Shown here piece by piece: positions 34,321 through 46,202 of a DNA stretch of 64,000 nucleotides. Each line of letters opens with the position of its first letter. Position 1 is the first letter of the stretch. The DNA is from Allolobophora icterica. Its lineage: Eukaryota > Annelida > Clitellata > Crassiclitellata > Lumbricidae. The stretch lies in assembly GCA_963556255.1 (NCBI GenBank), contig OY744605.1, positions 2,365,850 to 2,429,849 on the forward strand, read 5' to 3'. The notes beneath the pieces are model-generated. The model did no database searches, had not been told where the DNA came from, and saw only the letters and a program-made list of their open reading frames with translations. A program made the position numbers and the translations under genes.

Positions 34321-35479
34321 ATAAGTCTGGTGAATATGACTTAATTTCAATACTTGACCAACATAAATTATCTTCTGTCAAGCGTGCATTGAATTACATG
34401 GACATATTCTCTGTAGCGTGCATTTCATTTCATGGTATTTGGATAATGTTAGCATCAATTACAAAAATTCAAACCAGCGTGCTAGGGCGCCATTTTGTCT
34501 ACAGTTTCTGCCCATGAGATGTACGACATGCCCTTCTAGTGTTTATCTGTATACCTCAATCCCCCAAACTAGGTCACGCTATTTATAATTCGTATCTCAT
34601 TGGTCGATATAGCCCTGTAGGACGTAGCACTGTATGGTCTACGAATACGCGTTCCGGTGTCAGGTCCATTGAATAACTAGTCATTGTAAATTACAATCTT
34701 ACCGTAACTTAAATGAATGAATTTCAACGCAGTTTCAATGTAAATGCAAATATTCATGAATCGCCTCTCGCAGAAAAATCAGTTTATTCTGTTGATTTTA
34801 TGCGTTCCGACTATTTTTGAACCCACGTTGCCGTGGTAACTACCATTGAACTATGCATATAGCTAGAAACGCCACTAGTGCGCGCGAATGTTTATAGGGT
34901 CTACAGCCCTACATTAATCGCTCTCTGTATTTTAGAATAGGACTATACTGGATATCTAATATACTTTTGATTTTATGATTTTCATCTAAGTTCTTTTAAT
35001 TTTCTTCAGAACCCTTGTGCAACTCAATTAACTTAATTAATGAAGTTCATCATTGATTCGTGTTTTTAAATCTGGCATCGAAAATTATAATAATAATAAT
35101 TTTCGTTTAATATCTTCAAACTGACAATTACGCAGTTTGATTACAAATCAGTATGAACGGATGATCACAAGTTATTACAGGAGTCGAATTTAACTGTATA
35201 CGGCAGCCATTCAAGGCGCCCATCACGTCCAACATCTCATTTTAACAACGCGCCATCTCGCGAATGAAAGGCTGAGTGGACCTTGTTATTCAAATGTTAT
35301 TCAATTCGAACGTTTCTTTATTCGAGACTGCTCGAAGTGGTTGGATATAGGCCTATATCACAACGGTAAGCTCTTAAATTACTAAAATTCTACCAGTTTG
35401 GCCATCGGTTTTCCAGTGTACTTCGTACTGTCGTAGTTTTTTGCCTACTCCTTACTCTGTCTACTTGCACGAAGCAAGG

Positions 35480-35710
35480 CCGAAACTACGATCTCTGGGA
35501 AGGCACAATGATGAAATATTGATTGGCATTGATTAAAAAGTGGGGTGCAGTACGACAGTCCAAAAAGTGGGGGTACAGGTACCCCTCGTACCACCACAAA
35601 TTACGCCTATGAGCAGAGGCGTAACTTTGGTCAAGAAAATGGGGGTACCGATGAAATTTTGCATCGTTTTCGCTTCGCGACTGTTATATAATTACGCCTA
35701 CAATGGCGCC
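35480..35710. repeat. MITE ends of the GGCGTAAYTT family
   Basis: 'ccaaaaagtgggggtacagg' followed by 'tacccctcg' and 'cacaaattacgcctatg' repeats the right half of 44551-45035. Next to it 'cagaggcgtaactttggtc' and 'aattacgcctac' bound a second, 110-bp unit. Confidence 0.55.
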
Positions 35711-35811
35711 GTTGATACACCACGTCTAATAATAGGGCCTAATGATGATGACAATGATTACAATAATCAATCAAATCAATCAATTAAATCAAAATTCGTT
35801 TATTCACACAG

Positions 35812-36575
<764 letters not shown>

Positions 36576-37917
36576 AAGTAAGTAAGTAAGTATATTCTTT
36601 ATTTTTACCGGCTGCAAGACGCACTCCGGTGTACATACAACATATAAACAACTGTTATCAAGTCAATATGAATAGAGCATTCTACATATAAAAGCTTTTT
36701 TCATGTTATTATCAGCTATTGGTAAAACTCGGTCATGAGAACGGGGCCGGAGAGAATATGCCAAAAGTTTTTTAGGTGGAAGTAGCTCGTGGAGGACATG
36801 GCCAGGGTTTCCTAGAACCGTCGTAAACAGACGAGTGTCGGCTTTAAGGCACATTAAAATTTGTTCAAAGGTTTGACTGTCACCGGGGAGGTATTTATGA
36901 CGAATCAATCTCTTTATAACAGACTGAAGCTTACCCCTGTCCGTCTGGCTCGCAAAGCCCCACCATGCAGGAGATGCATACAGCAAGCGAGCCACCGTGG
37001 TCGCACGCACTACATCGTAAAGCCGAGGGCCAAATAGCCCATGGGCATTTAGTATTCGCAGGGCATACATGGATTGTCTCGCCTTGCTACATATAATGGA
37101 TATATTCGTCTCAAAGTTCAGGGTGTCTGTGATTGTTACCCCCAAAGCCTTCATGGAATTTACTCTGGTCACACCCGGAATGGGTGGTGGTGTTATACCC
37201 TCAATCCCTCGCCTCCCTTTAACGATCATCTCTTGCATCTTTTTAGGGTTAACTTTTAAATTGCATGTCTTCGCCCAATTTATTACATGCTCTAGCTGGG
37301 CAGGGACAGTGGCGCTATTTACTGAGGGTATTAGTAGGTAGCTGTCATCAGCATATTTTAATATCCTATTTTCAGTATGGATCGTCTTTAATGTGGATAT
37401 ACATGTAATTACTAAAAAGTTAATCGGGCCTGAGCCCGAGCCCTGGACAAAACTAGAGTTAATGTACATCATAGGCGAGGTGGACCCATTGAAAGTAGTT
37501 CTATGGCCCCGATCCTCCAAGAAGGCCACGATCCAATTATTGATAAAATCTGGTATCTGCATTCCTGTAAGCTGCGCAGCCAGGCTCCAATGACTCACGG
37601 TATCAAAAGCCTTGGAGAAATCCAATGCAATGAGATGTACATACGGATTCGCACTGAGAAACTCTGTAAGATTGGTGGTTAAAGCAGCTAAGGCTGCGGT
37701 TGTCGAGCCAGTCGGGCGAAAGGCGTATTGGTCCTTGAAGTTCTGGTTTAACTCAGGTTCGAGCAAAATGCGGTGGAAAAATCGTTTCACGATGAATTTT
37801 TCAAGCGTGCGGCAGAGAATTGGTGTAACCGATATAGGTCGAAAATCAGAAGCCTCCAACGGATGGTTGATCTTTGGTACTGGTGGAATATTGCTGGTTT
37901 TCCATTGAGGTGGAACG
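36576..37917 (-). mobile_element. LINE family C (Jockey/CR1-like), 5'-truncated RT
   Basis: The open frame 36663-37859 covers RT blocks 'DFRPISVTPIL', 'ALDFSKAFDTVSH', 'FVQGSGSGPINF' and the catalytic 'LKYADDSYLL', then 'NPKKMQEMIVKGRR' and the thumb region 'LYASPAWWGFAS', ending at TAG near 36663. The frame continues upstream without a stop to about 37917 ('PPQWKTSNIPPVPKINHP'), so the element is truncated there. 'GSGSGP' replaces the usual QGS.LGP, so block 4 has decayed. The 3' UTR is about 70 bp and ends 'aaagaatatacttacttac', merging with the giant ATG microsatellite. It is the most intact LINE in the window. Confidence 0.9.
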
Positions 37918-37919
37918 TA

Positions 37920-39230
37920 GGCCTACGAAAAGAGAACTCAGAACTGATATATTGTACAGGTGTGCCACTGGTTCTGCTATCATCGGTGCAGCATGCACGA
38001 GAAACCAAGATGGCAAGCCGTCAGGATGCTCGGTTATTGTTTTGAGTCTTAAGGGCTCAACTGAATTATGAAGGCCTTCTCCGAGAAAATAATAGGCCCT
38101 AATGGCATTGTTTAAATCTTCTGTGGGTCCAAAAATTGGTAGTAGAAATGCCCCCCAAAATTACGCATATATATTGCAGATCGAAAATGATTGGACACAA
38201 ACTGCACGTGATGAACATCGGTTCCGTGATTGGATACTAATCGATTACGTCATCTTGTAACACAAAGGACATTGATTACGTAAAATCCATTGCCATGGTA
38301 ACGCAAATAGACGTGCGTTTAGGCTATTTGAAGTTTCTTCTGAAATTAACGTTCACTCAAAAAGGTCGATTTTTGATTAATTTTCGACATATTTTGGCAG
38401 AAATGACAAGCCTCGTGTTCAGAAATAAGAAGACCAACAAGCTGATCGATAACACAAGGTATTATATCATTTTCTATCAAAATATTCGATGGAAACGAAT
38501 CGGCAGGACGTTGAGAAAGCTGACGGATTTGTTGAGATGAATGGTTAACTGCATGTATGTGGTTTTAATGGTAGGTCTAATAAAAGACCTACCACCTTAA
38601 CATTAAAATTCATAAAGAATTAAAATCCTTTAAGGAAATTTGAATGAACTATTCGTCTAAAGAAAATCTGAGCAATAGGCCTACAGAGAAAAAGCAACCG
38701 AGACCTGCTAATCGTTTCAGACAATTCAAAGATCGCTAATTCAGTTATGCAGAATTTTCGACATAGGCCTACAGTCGACGCCACTTAAAGAGCATAGGCC
38801 TAACGGATAACGGGATAAGTGCATGATTCGTTTCTCTATTAATTGTTTCAGAGTTACGTAAGAAAAGAAGACGCCAGGTATTTTAAAATTCAGATTCTTC
38901 TGTACTATTATTTTCTCTATTAAAAAAAAGTTTAAAGCATAGAGCTGAAGATCAGCTTGTAGATTCAAACTTAGCTTTTTCATCTATTTCTATCTTTAAA
39001 GTAATTTCGGGTTGAGGAGATGCTTTCAGCAAATAAAAATTAAAACATCCGAAAAGTCAACGTAAGTATGACCAACAGTAAAGCAAAGCCAGCTTCAACA
39101 AAGCAAACCTCAGAAAAGAAGACACCAGGTATTTGAAATTCAGATTCTTTTTGTTTTGCTTCTTTGCGGATTGAACAATTTTTAGTTTATAAGAAATTCA
39201 GAACATTAGAACATAGCATGGTGGCTTAGC
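37920..39230. other. Intergenic stretch with a duplicated short block
   Basis: No gene is recognised. 'agaaaagaagacgccaggta' (38862-38881) and 'agaaaagaagacaccaggta' (39113-39132) are near-identical, and both continue into 'attcagattctt'. TAGGCCTA octamers occur at 38680, 38764 and 38797. Confidence 0.5.
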
Positions 39231-39304
39231 ATGATCTCAGCGTCGTTCATCCACTGCGAACTTCATCGTTTCCCTCCTCACCACCAGAGACAAGTCAAGA
39301 TGAA
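39231..39304 (+). pseudogene. Open frame interrupted by the hAT insertion (5' half)
   Basis: An ATG-initiated frame ('HHQRQVKM') runs into the left target duplication. Removing the hAT element and one duplication keeps the frame open into 43571-43631, which is basic ('ARRRKRHLML') and ends in TGA. No family is recognised; it may be chance. Confidence 0.25.
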
Positions 39305-39833
39305 CAGGCCCGTAGCCAGAGGCAAAATCAAGATGAGGCAAACCCCCTCCCATCCACGTCCCGTCCCTCCCCTTCCGTCCTCCGCTTCCCTATCCTTACT
39401 TCCCCTCTCTTTTTGCCCATTCCCTCACCTTAATAAAGGATATACTTACTTACTTACTTTACCTTCCCATCCCCTGCCTTCCCGTTCCGCCCCGTCCCCA
39501 CCCTTTTCCCTGCCTCCCCTTCCAAAACCCTTCCCACCCCTCCCCAGCCCCTTCGATTTAAGTGAGAACTGTGAGGGTTCGGGAGTATTACCCAACGAAA
39601 AAATGTATATTCTGTAGATGCTCGTAGGCCCTACTTGAGTTGTAGAACATTTAAAGCCAACAAAAGCAGCATATTTTTCATGCCTAAATATGTTTTGGAA
39701 TGGCGTCTGCAATTATAATCATACCTGAAGCCGAAGCAAATTTTTGAAGTGAACATTTTTGTGGTTTTTTTGTAGGAATCTAATTGTGTTGTTCAACTTG
39801 TTCTAACTTGTACAAGATGATATTATATAACTC

Positions 39834-39900
39834 TTGTTATAGAGTCAACTGAAATGTGTTAATACATTGCATTAACACATTTCAGTTTACTCTATAACAA
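39834..39900. repeat. 30-bp-arm hairpin
   Basis: 'ttgttatagagtcaactgaa' onward (to 39863) is the inverse of 39871-39900 with one mismatch. The loop is 7 bases. Confidence 0.95.
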
Positions 39901-40436
39901 ACACTATAAGGCCTACAAGTTATGTTACACAAGAGGATGTAATGTAATAGAATGAAAAGTTAGTTCTTAATATTCGACAACAACAAAACAGAAAAGTAGT
40001 CGTTTTACTGGTTCTCGACTCATCATGATCTTGTTCTGCAGCCGACTAAGTCTTCTAATCCAAGTTTATTTGAAGTTATTTCTTAAACTTAACTCGTAAT
40101 AATTATGATAAAAAAAACAAATTGGTAATTTTTAAAGGGCCGCTGCTCTGAGTGACGCTACAAAAGTGTTCGGTTATAACACAGTATAAATATTATTACT
40201 GTGGTTATAATTACAATTAGGCCCTACTTACGATTACTGGAACTTACGAAAGATGGCAAAATCACGATTTGAAATTGTATACGTGTAGTTGCCTAGATTG
40301 CCTTCGGCCCTTCGTACAAATAAAGGTCAGCAGGGATAGCTAAATAATATTATTTAGGCCAGACGCGGTCGTAAACAATTTTAACCATTGTATACGTAGG
40401 CCTACATCAGGCTGTTCAATTATCTCTACTTTTAAA

Positions 40437-40835
40437 CTATTAAATTCCAAATTGCTAATATTCTGTCTAATGTATAATATGAAGATAATTAAGATTTTAC
40501 GGCACACTTTATAGGATGGTCAGTGCCAGTGGTCATTTTATTGGCAATACTAAACTTCGGTACCATTCGTAAATAATTAGGCCTGCGTACAGGGAGACTA
40601 ATATTGTAGAGCTAAACTGATCATTTGTTACGAACGCGCGCGGTACGCGTACGTTATAGAAGACTATAGTTATATTGAGGTTCTTTGGGAATGATCAAAT
40701 AAACTTGTGGCATTTATAACGTACGCCTACGGTACCGGTACGTGTACCGTATATGTTATTTTTTTAAACGTAGGCCTACTTACGGTACGCGTACGTTATT
40801 CCGGTAAGTAACGTACGGTCGCACTTTGATTCAAG
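40437..40835 (+). repeat. ~400-bp direct repeat, left copy
   Basis: 'cggcacactttatag.atggtc', 'cagtgccagtggtcattt', 'taaataattaggcctgcgta' and 'tagagctaaactgatcattt' recur in the same order at 42985-43345. Both copies contain several 'ggtacgcgtacgtta' palindromic phrases. Confidence 0.9.
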
Positions 40836-40885
40836 TCACAATGTGGCGCTTTACTCACAATGACATCAAGCGCCACAAACTACAG

Positions 40886-40930
40886 ATAACTCTTGTAGGC
40901 CTACCGGTATGGTAGGCCTACAAGAGTTAT
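40886..40930. repeat. Perfect 20-bp-arm hairpin containing GTAGGCCTAC
   Basis: 'ataactcttgtaggcctacc', a 5-base loop (ggtat), then the exact inverse. Confidence 0.97.
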
Positions 40931-41089
40931 TTTTTCGATATTGTAAAGAACATTCTTTGAAATCTCAAGCACAATAATAATGTAACAATTGTCGAAGCTT
41001 GTGAGGTTGTCAAATAGAAGGAAGTCGCACTGAAATGCAATATATGCAGCAGATCCTCGGGAAATCATGAACTTCGAGGAAGACAAGCG

Positions 41090-41400
41090 AGTGGGTTTTG
41101 AAGACCACTGGAGTAGAAATAAGTCTCCTTAGACTAATCCTGCAGAAGAAGCTTCATATTTCGGGCATGTGTTGGAGAAGAGTGGAGATTGTCTAGAGGA
41201 GATAATCTAAGCCTTCTAAGGCACAATCCCTGGATTAAGAGCTCATATCAGGGAAGATCTAAAATGGGATGGATTGATAACTTAAAGTCTAGGACTGGAT
41301 CATCATTCGCCCAATTATCGAAAGAGACAGGAAACAAAAGTGGGTGGAATAAAATTGTTCATGCTGTGGCCAATCGTCGGATTGAGGACGATTAAAGACA
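41090..41400 (+). repeat. RTE-like LINE, 3' coding end
   Basis: Encodes 'LHIFGHVLEKSGD' and then 'GRSKMGWIDNLKSRTGSSFA', 'QLSKETGNKSGWNKIVHAVA', a form of the C-terminal 'GRPR.RWIDNI...DR..WR..V' motif of RTE-like non-LTR elements. It ends at TAA, 41392-41394. Confidence 0.7.
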
Positions 41401-41448
41401 AGAAACAGAAGCACTGACCCTACAAATCCGACTTCATTCCGATCCAAC

Positions 41449-42985
41449 CTTCTCCCACCCTCCATTCCCTCTCTTCCTCCAACCCTCCGTTCCCTCTCTT
41501 CCTCCTACCCTCCATTCCCTCTCTTCCTCCAATCCTCCATTTCCTCTCTTCCTCCAATCCTCCATTTCCTCTCTTCCTCCAACCCTCCATTTCCTCTCTT
41601 CCTCCTACCCTCCTTTCCCTCTCTTCCTCCAACCCTCAATTTCCTCTCTTCCTCCAAACCTCCTTTCTCTCTCTTCCTCCAACCCTCCATTTCCTCTTTT
41701 TCTCCAACCCTCCATTCCCTCTCTTTCTCCAACCCTCCATTCCCTCTTTTCCTCCGACCCTCCATTCCCTCTCTTCCTCCAACCCTCCATTTCCTCTCTT
41801 CCACCAACCCTCCATTTCCTCTCTTCCTCCAACCATCCATTCCCTCTCTTCCTCCAACCCTCCTTTCCCTCTCTTCCTCCAACCCTCCATTTCCTCTCTT
41901 CCTCCAACCCTCCATTTCCTCTCTTCCTCCTACCCTCCATTTCCTCTCTTCCTCCCACCCTCCATTTCCTCTCTTCCTCCAACCCTCCGTTACCTCTCTT
42001 CCTCCAACCCTCCATTTCCTCTCTTCCTCCAACCCTCCATTTCCTCTCTTCCTCCAACCCTCCTTTCCTCTCTTCCTCCAACCCTCCATTTCCTCTCTTC
42101 CTCCAACCCTCCATTCCCTCTCTTCCTCCAATCCTCCGTTCCCTCTCTTCCTCCAACCCTCCATTTCCTCTCTTCCTCCAACCCTCCATTTCCTCTCTTT
42201 CTCCAACCCTCCATTCCCTCTCTTCCTCCAACCCTCCATTTCCTCTCTTCCTCCAACCCTCCATTTCCTCTCTTCCTCCAACCCTCCATTTCCTCTCTTC
42301 CTCCAACCCTCCATTCCCTCTCTTCCTCCAACCCTCCATTTCCTCTTCCTCCAACCCTCCATTTCCTCTCTTCCTCCAACCCTCCATTCCCTCTCTTCCT
42401 CCAACCCTCCATTCCCTCTCTTCCTCCAACCCTCCATTTCCTCTCTTCCTCCAACCCTCCATTTCCTCTCTTCCTCCAACCCTCCACTTCCTCTCTTCCT
42501 CCAACCCTCCATTCCCTCTCTTCCTCCAACCCTCCGTTCCCTCTCTTCCTCCAACCCTCCATTTCCTCTCTTCCTCCAACCCTCCATTCCCTCTCTTCCT
42601 CCTACCCTCCATTTCCTCTCTTCCTCCTACCCTCCACTCGCTCTCTTCCTCCTACCCTCCACTCGCTCTCTTCCTCCTACCCTCCATTCGCTCTCTTCCT
42701 CCTACCCTCCATTCCTCTCTTCCTCCTACCCTCCATTCGCTCTCTTCATCCTACCCTCCATTCCCTCTAGCTCTTCCTCCTACCCTCCATTCCCTCTCTT
42801 CCTCCTACCCTCCATTCCCTCTCTTCCTTTAACCCTCCATTCCCTCTTTTCCTCCTACCCTCCATTCCCTCTCTTCTTCCTACTCTCCATTTCCTCTCTT
42901 CCTCCTACCCTCCATGCCCTCTCTTCCTCCTACTCTCCATTTCCTCTCTTCCTCCTACCCTCCATTCGCTCTCTTCCTCCTCTTA
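41449..42985. repeat. 25-bp minisatellite, ~61 copies
   Basis: The consensus 'ttcctctcttcctccaaccc' plus 'tccat' is repeated for 1.54 kb. Copies differ mainly at 'cat/cgt/cct' and 'ttc/tcc'; the last third has 'ctaccc'. Because 25 is not divisible by 3 and the unit has no minus-strand stop, all three minus frames stay open for hundreds of codons. These are not genes. Confidence 0.97.
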
Positions 42986-43345
42986 AATTTCAAATTACTA
43001 ATAATCTGTCTAATGTATAATATGAAGAATTAAGATTTTACGGCACACTTTATAGTATGGTCAGTGCCAGTGGTCATTTTTATTGGCAATACTAAACTTT
43101 GGTACCGTTCGTAAATAATTAGGCCTGCGTAGGGGAAGACTAATATTGTAGAGCTAAACTGATCATTTTTTACGTACGCGTACGGTACGCGGACATTACA
43201 AGACTTTAGTTATATTGAGGTTCTTTGAGAATGATCAAATAAACTTGTGACATTTTTAAGTACGCGTAGGCCTACGTTATTTTTTCGATAGCGTACGTAC
43301 GGTACGCGTACGTTATTCTGGTTAGTAACGTACGGTCGCATTTTC
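42985..43345 (+). repeat. ~360-bp direct repeat, right copy
   Basis: Diverged duplicate of 40437-40835 (about 88-90% by eye), placed directly after the minisatellite. Confidence 0.9.
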
Positions 43346-44550
43346 ATTAGGAGCAGGGATGATACAAGGGGCGAGTCAGTGCTGGAGGAGGCAAATGTGT
43401 CTGTAGAAGAGATTACAATACTCTATTATTCTTCACACGATATCTTAATTATCGTGTTGAAGTAAGACGAGGCAGAGAGGGAGAGGTTGCCTCATCTTGC
43501 CTCGTCTTCAGAATTACGACGAGGCACTCGCCTCGTCTTGCCTCATACTGGCTACGGGCCTGAAGATGAAATGGAAAAGTAAGGACACGGCCAGAAGAAG
43601 AAAACGACATCTTATGCTACACAAGAAATGAATGCTGCAAAGACAATGGGAAGTTTGGAACATTCTCCTTTCAAAGGAAAAACCAGTACAGAATGAGAGC
43701 GATTAACTGTCGGCCTAAAAAGAATGAACTGTTTAATTAGTCTATGTGACTTCTAAAACGAACCGACTATAATTAATTTACTAACACTCTGTGTTAGATC
43801 CACGATATTGTAAATGAATTTAATATCAAATTCCACGCCAACCCCTGTAAAACCACGAAAGGAAATATCCAACCTACAGTTTATAGACGGTACTCCTAGT
43901 GGAGTGTCACTTGTTAACAATTATATTCTGATATTGGGCTCAAACGTTGTTACATCCAGCTGCAGCTTTCAAAATTTAACCAACTGCAAAACCTTTTTGC
44001 GTCACTGAAAGCTTACTTACAATTTTTGACAAATTTAAGCAATTGCAAATTTCAGAGTTTTCAAGATGTTACTATGGCTCTTAAAGGAAAATCTGCATAA
44101 GTTATTTTATCGCATAAGTACTGAAAGGAAAATTTAACTGAGATAATTCACTAATTTCAGATAGCCTAAAATGAAAATTTGCTTTAAAAATAATTCAATA
44201 AAATTCTGTTTTTTTTCAGAAAATTGTTAAGAGAATTCAGATGATTCTTTTTGTCTCTTTCACGATCTACTGTTATGCTGGTAAATTGAGAAAAATTTCC
44301 TAAATTCAATGAAATTGAAATTATTGTTTTAGGCTGTTATGAAGACCACCCTTGGCCTGTGGATCTGGCACTACTAACATCTTATCTAATCGTGTTGTGT
44401 TGAACTAACCTACTAACCCCTCACTCTTTGGCCAGGACCTTGTCGTGGTGAGTGGGCTTTCAACAAACACTGGCCAGACTTTGTATGGAACCACATCTAA
44501 TTCAAGTTATTTCGAAATTTGACAGCTAGTACTTGTTACCATTTGTGACT

Positions 44551-45035
44551 CAGGGGCGTAACTTTGGTCTAAAAAGTGGGGTGTACCAATTTCTTCTCCA
44601 TTCTAGCTTTTCGCATGGAGACCATTTTGTAACTGATGAAGGATATAGAAGCTTGCGTTTTGACATACATTTCCACATCTCGATTTGACTAAGATGACAA
44701 CCATAAGGCGGAAATGAGGGTAATGTCAAGAAGGATGTAGCCGTGTAAATCTGTGGCGCCTGCGGGCCGGTCACGACGGTCAGCCTGTCGGGTGACCCGT
44801 GTGGCTACAAGTGTGGCTGCCTGTGACTCAGGTTGTCTGGCTCTCGGTTTACCTGTGTATCTAAGTACTTTCGTACTTTTGTGGTACATACACTTCACAG
44901 TGTCTACATACTTGAAAAACAGGGCAGAGGCTGCGGTCTCTGGGAAGACAAAAACAAACTATCGATTGTCACTGTTTAAAAAGTCCAAAAAGTGTGGGTA
45001 CGGGTAACCCTCGTACACCCCACAAATTACGCCTA
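44551..45035. mobile_element. MITE of the GGCGTAAYTT family
   Basis: The left end 'caggggcgtaactttggtc' and right end 'cacaaattacgcctac' are imperfect inverted repeats. The subterminal 'aaaaagtgggg' block is present at both ends ('aaaaagtgtgggtacgggta' on the right). No target duplication is visible. The small relative at 61313-61441 has a clear 8-bp duplication, so hAT origin is likely. Confidence 0.6.
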
Positions 45036-45039
45036 CGCT

Positions 45040-45545
45040 CCTCATGTTCCTCTATCACCTCCGGGCTTTCCACTCAAATTGAAGTCTCACCTTTTCAAGT
45101 ATTCCTACCCTGGCTCATCTGATCCTCCACCTTCCAATTCCTCTCGCCCTAAACGACACCCGCCTTAATACTGCTCTGCCTCCACTCATGATCTGGCCCT
45201 CTGGACTCGGACCTCCTTTTGGACTGTTCTCTGGAAACCTCTCTGATTTGACGTAGCGCTCGTAAATAGGTTGGTAGGCCCTACCCTGCGCTTGGCCTTC
45301 ACGTGACGCTTTAGAAGTTTGGAGATTACGATTACGATTCGTATCGTGTCGTATTTGAAGATTTGTATATCGCCACTCACAACTGAGGCCACTCAGCAGC
45401 GCTCCCAGTGCAAGGGCCCCGAGATAAGAAAAAGGTTTAAAGCACGGAAAGGGGTGTAGAAAAAGATCCAGGAAGTAAGGTTACCCGTAGAGAGGAAGGA
45501 ATGGCATTCCACAGCGAGGGCCATATGTTACGATATTAAGGCGCT
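45040..45545. repeat. LINE 3' fragments (one plus, one minus)
   Basis: 45040-45140 (+) reads 'FHSNLKSHLFKYSYP', a LINE C-terminal motif. 45350-45545 (-) has 'gaggccactcagcagcgctc' and 'ccagtgcaagggccccgaga', a decayed LINE A' end. Confidence 0.55.
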
Positions 45546-46196
45546 ACAATAATCTTTAGCCTATGTTTGTATCGTCATTGCATTACCTAGCCTATCTCTT
45601 ACACCATGGTTATATTAACAGCAATTAAGTAGCAAATAGCAAATTAAACGGTAGCCTTAAACACAAAGACCTGTTTGAACTGTGTATTTGCAGAGTAAAA
45701 ACTGAACCGGACCAATTTCGTTAAGTTTCGATGGAGAATGAGCGCATAATGGCTTCTTCGCATGCATACCGGCCTTCATATGATGAGGTCATTAAACGCT
45801 TGTAACGTCACTGAATAAACACGTTCATTTGAATCAACAAATCTCCGTTATTCGATAAACTTGTTTCGCTTAACCGTTACATCAGCTTTCGTGGCTATTA
45901 TTTATGATAGTTTTAATTCAGAAATAGCCTTAAATTAGACCCTATAGTTAGTTAAATTAGTCCCACAATTTTAGTGAAACTTGAAGACAGGCTACAACGC
46001 CGCCCGGTACAGTATGCAAAAGCGCAATATTTTGCGCGCTCGATCGTCGTACATCCGCATAATAATTATTTATGCTGCAACGTTTTTGGTCCAGGAGAAA
46101 TGCTAAATTTTCTTTGTTTCGTTAAGTACGAGCTAACTAGTTAACACGCCAGGGCGAGATGTAACTACTAGAGCTAAGTATGTCATTTTTGGTAGG

Positions 46197-46202
46197 TTTA
46201 TT
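46197..46202 (-). terminator. Possible polyadenylation hexamer overlapping the light-chain stop
   Basis: The stop context 'gacgaataaacc' contains AATAAA on the minus strand. No clearer hexamer is seen in the next 400 bp downstream. Confidence 0.25.

Larger units (their letters stand above)
29090..34650 (+). mobile_element. MULE (Mutator-like) DNA transposon, complete ends, 9-bp TSD
   Basis: 29090-29174 and 34566-34650 are 85-bp terminal inverted repeats (about 95% identical) beginning GCGTATTCGTAGACCATAC. The element is flanked by exact 9-bp duplications GTTCCGGTG at 29081-29089 and 34651-34659. Nine-bp duplications and long TIRs are characteristic of Mutator-like elements. It carries a three-exon transposase remnant (29202-32309). 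Later insertions fill it: LINE B pieces, a tRNA-like SINE near 33690-33905 and a LINE C 3' end at 34080-34320. Total length is 5561 bp. The insertion split a copy of repeat R1. Confidence 0.95.
39305..43562. mobile_element. Composite hAT-type element, 4.26 kb, TSD AAGATGAA
   Basis: The left end CAGGCCCGTAGCCAG is repeated inverted at the right end (43548-43562), and 'atgaggca' is subterminal on both sides. Exact 8-bp duplications AAGATGAA flank it at 39297-39304 and 43563-43570. It has no transposase. Inside are a LINE C tail (39428-39470), two hairpins (39834-39900, 40886-40930), two ~400-bp direct repeats (40437-40835, 42985-43345), an RTE-like LINE 3' end (41090-41400) and a 25-bp minisatellite (41449-42985). 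Confidence 0.85.

Noticed and set aside
38403..38540. Small gene with micro-exons (from ATG 38403, 'TSLVFRNKKTNKL', to the repeated 'gaagacaccag|gta' sites)
   Set aside because: Joining the candidate exons gives an early stop and the second 'exon' is a short local repeat; not supported.
41420..42612. Minus-strand frames of 190-360 codons repeating 'EGWRKRGNGGLEEE'
   Set aside because: All three frames are open and encode the same cyclic peptide, because a stop-free 25-bp minisatellite passes through every frame. There is no splice, start or composition evidence of a gene.
40437..43345. An LTR retrotransposon bounded by the direct repeats
   Set aside because: No TG..CA ends, primer-binding site, polypurine tract or gag/pol is seen between the repeats; the interior is a minisatellite plus an RTE fragment.
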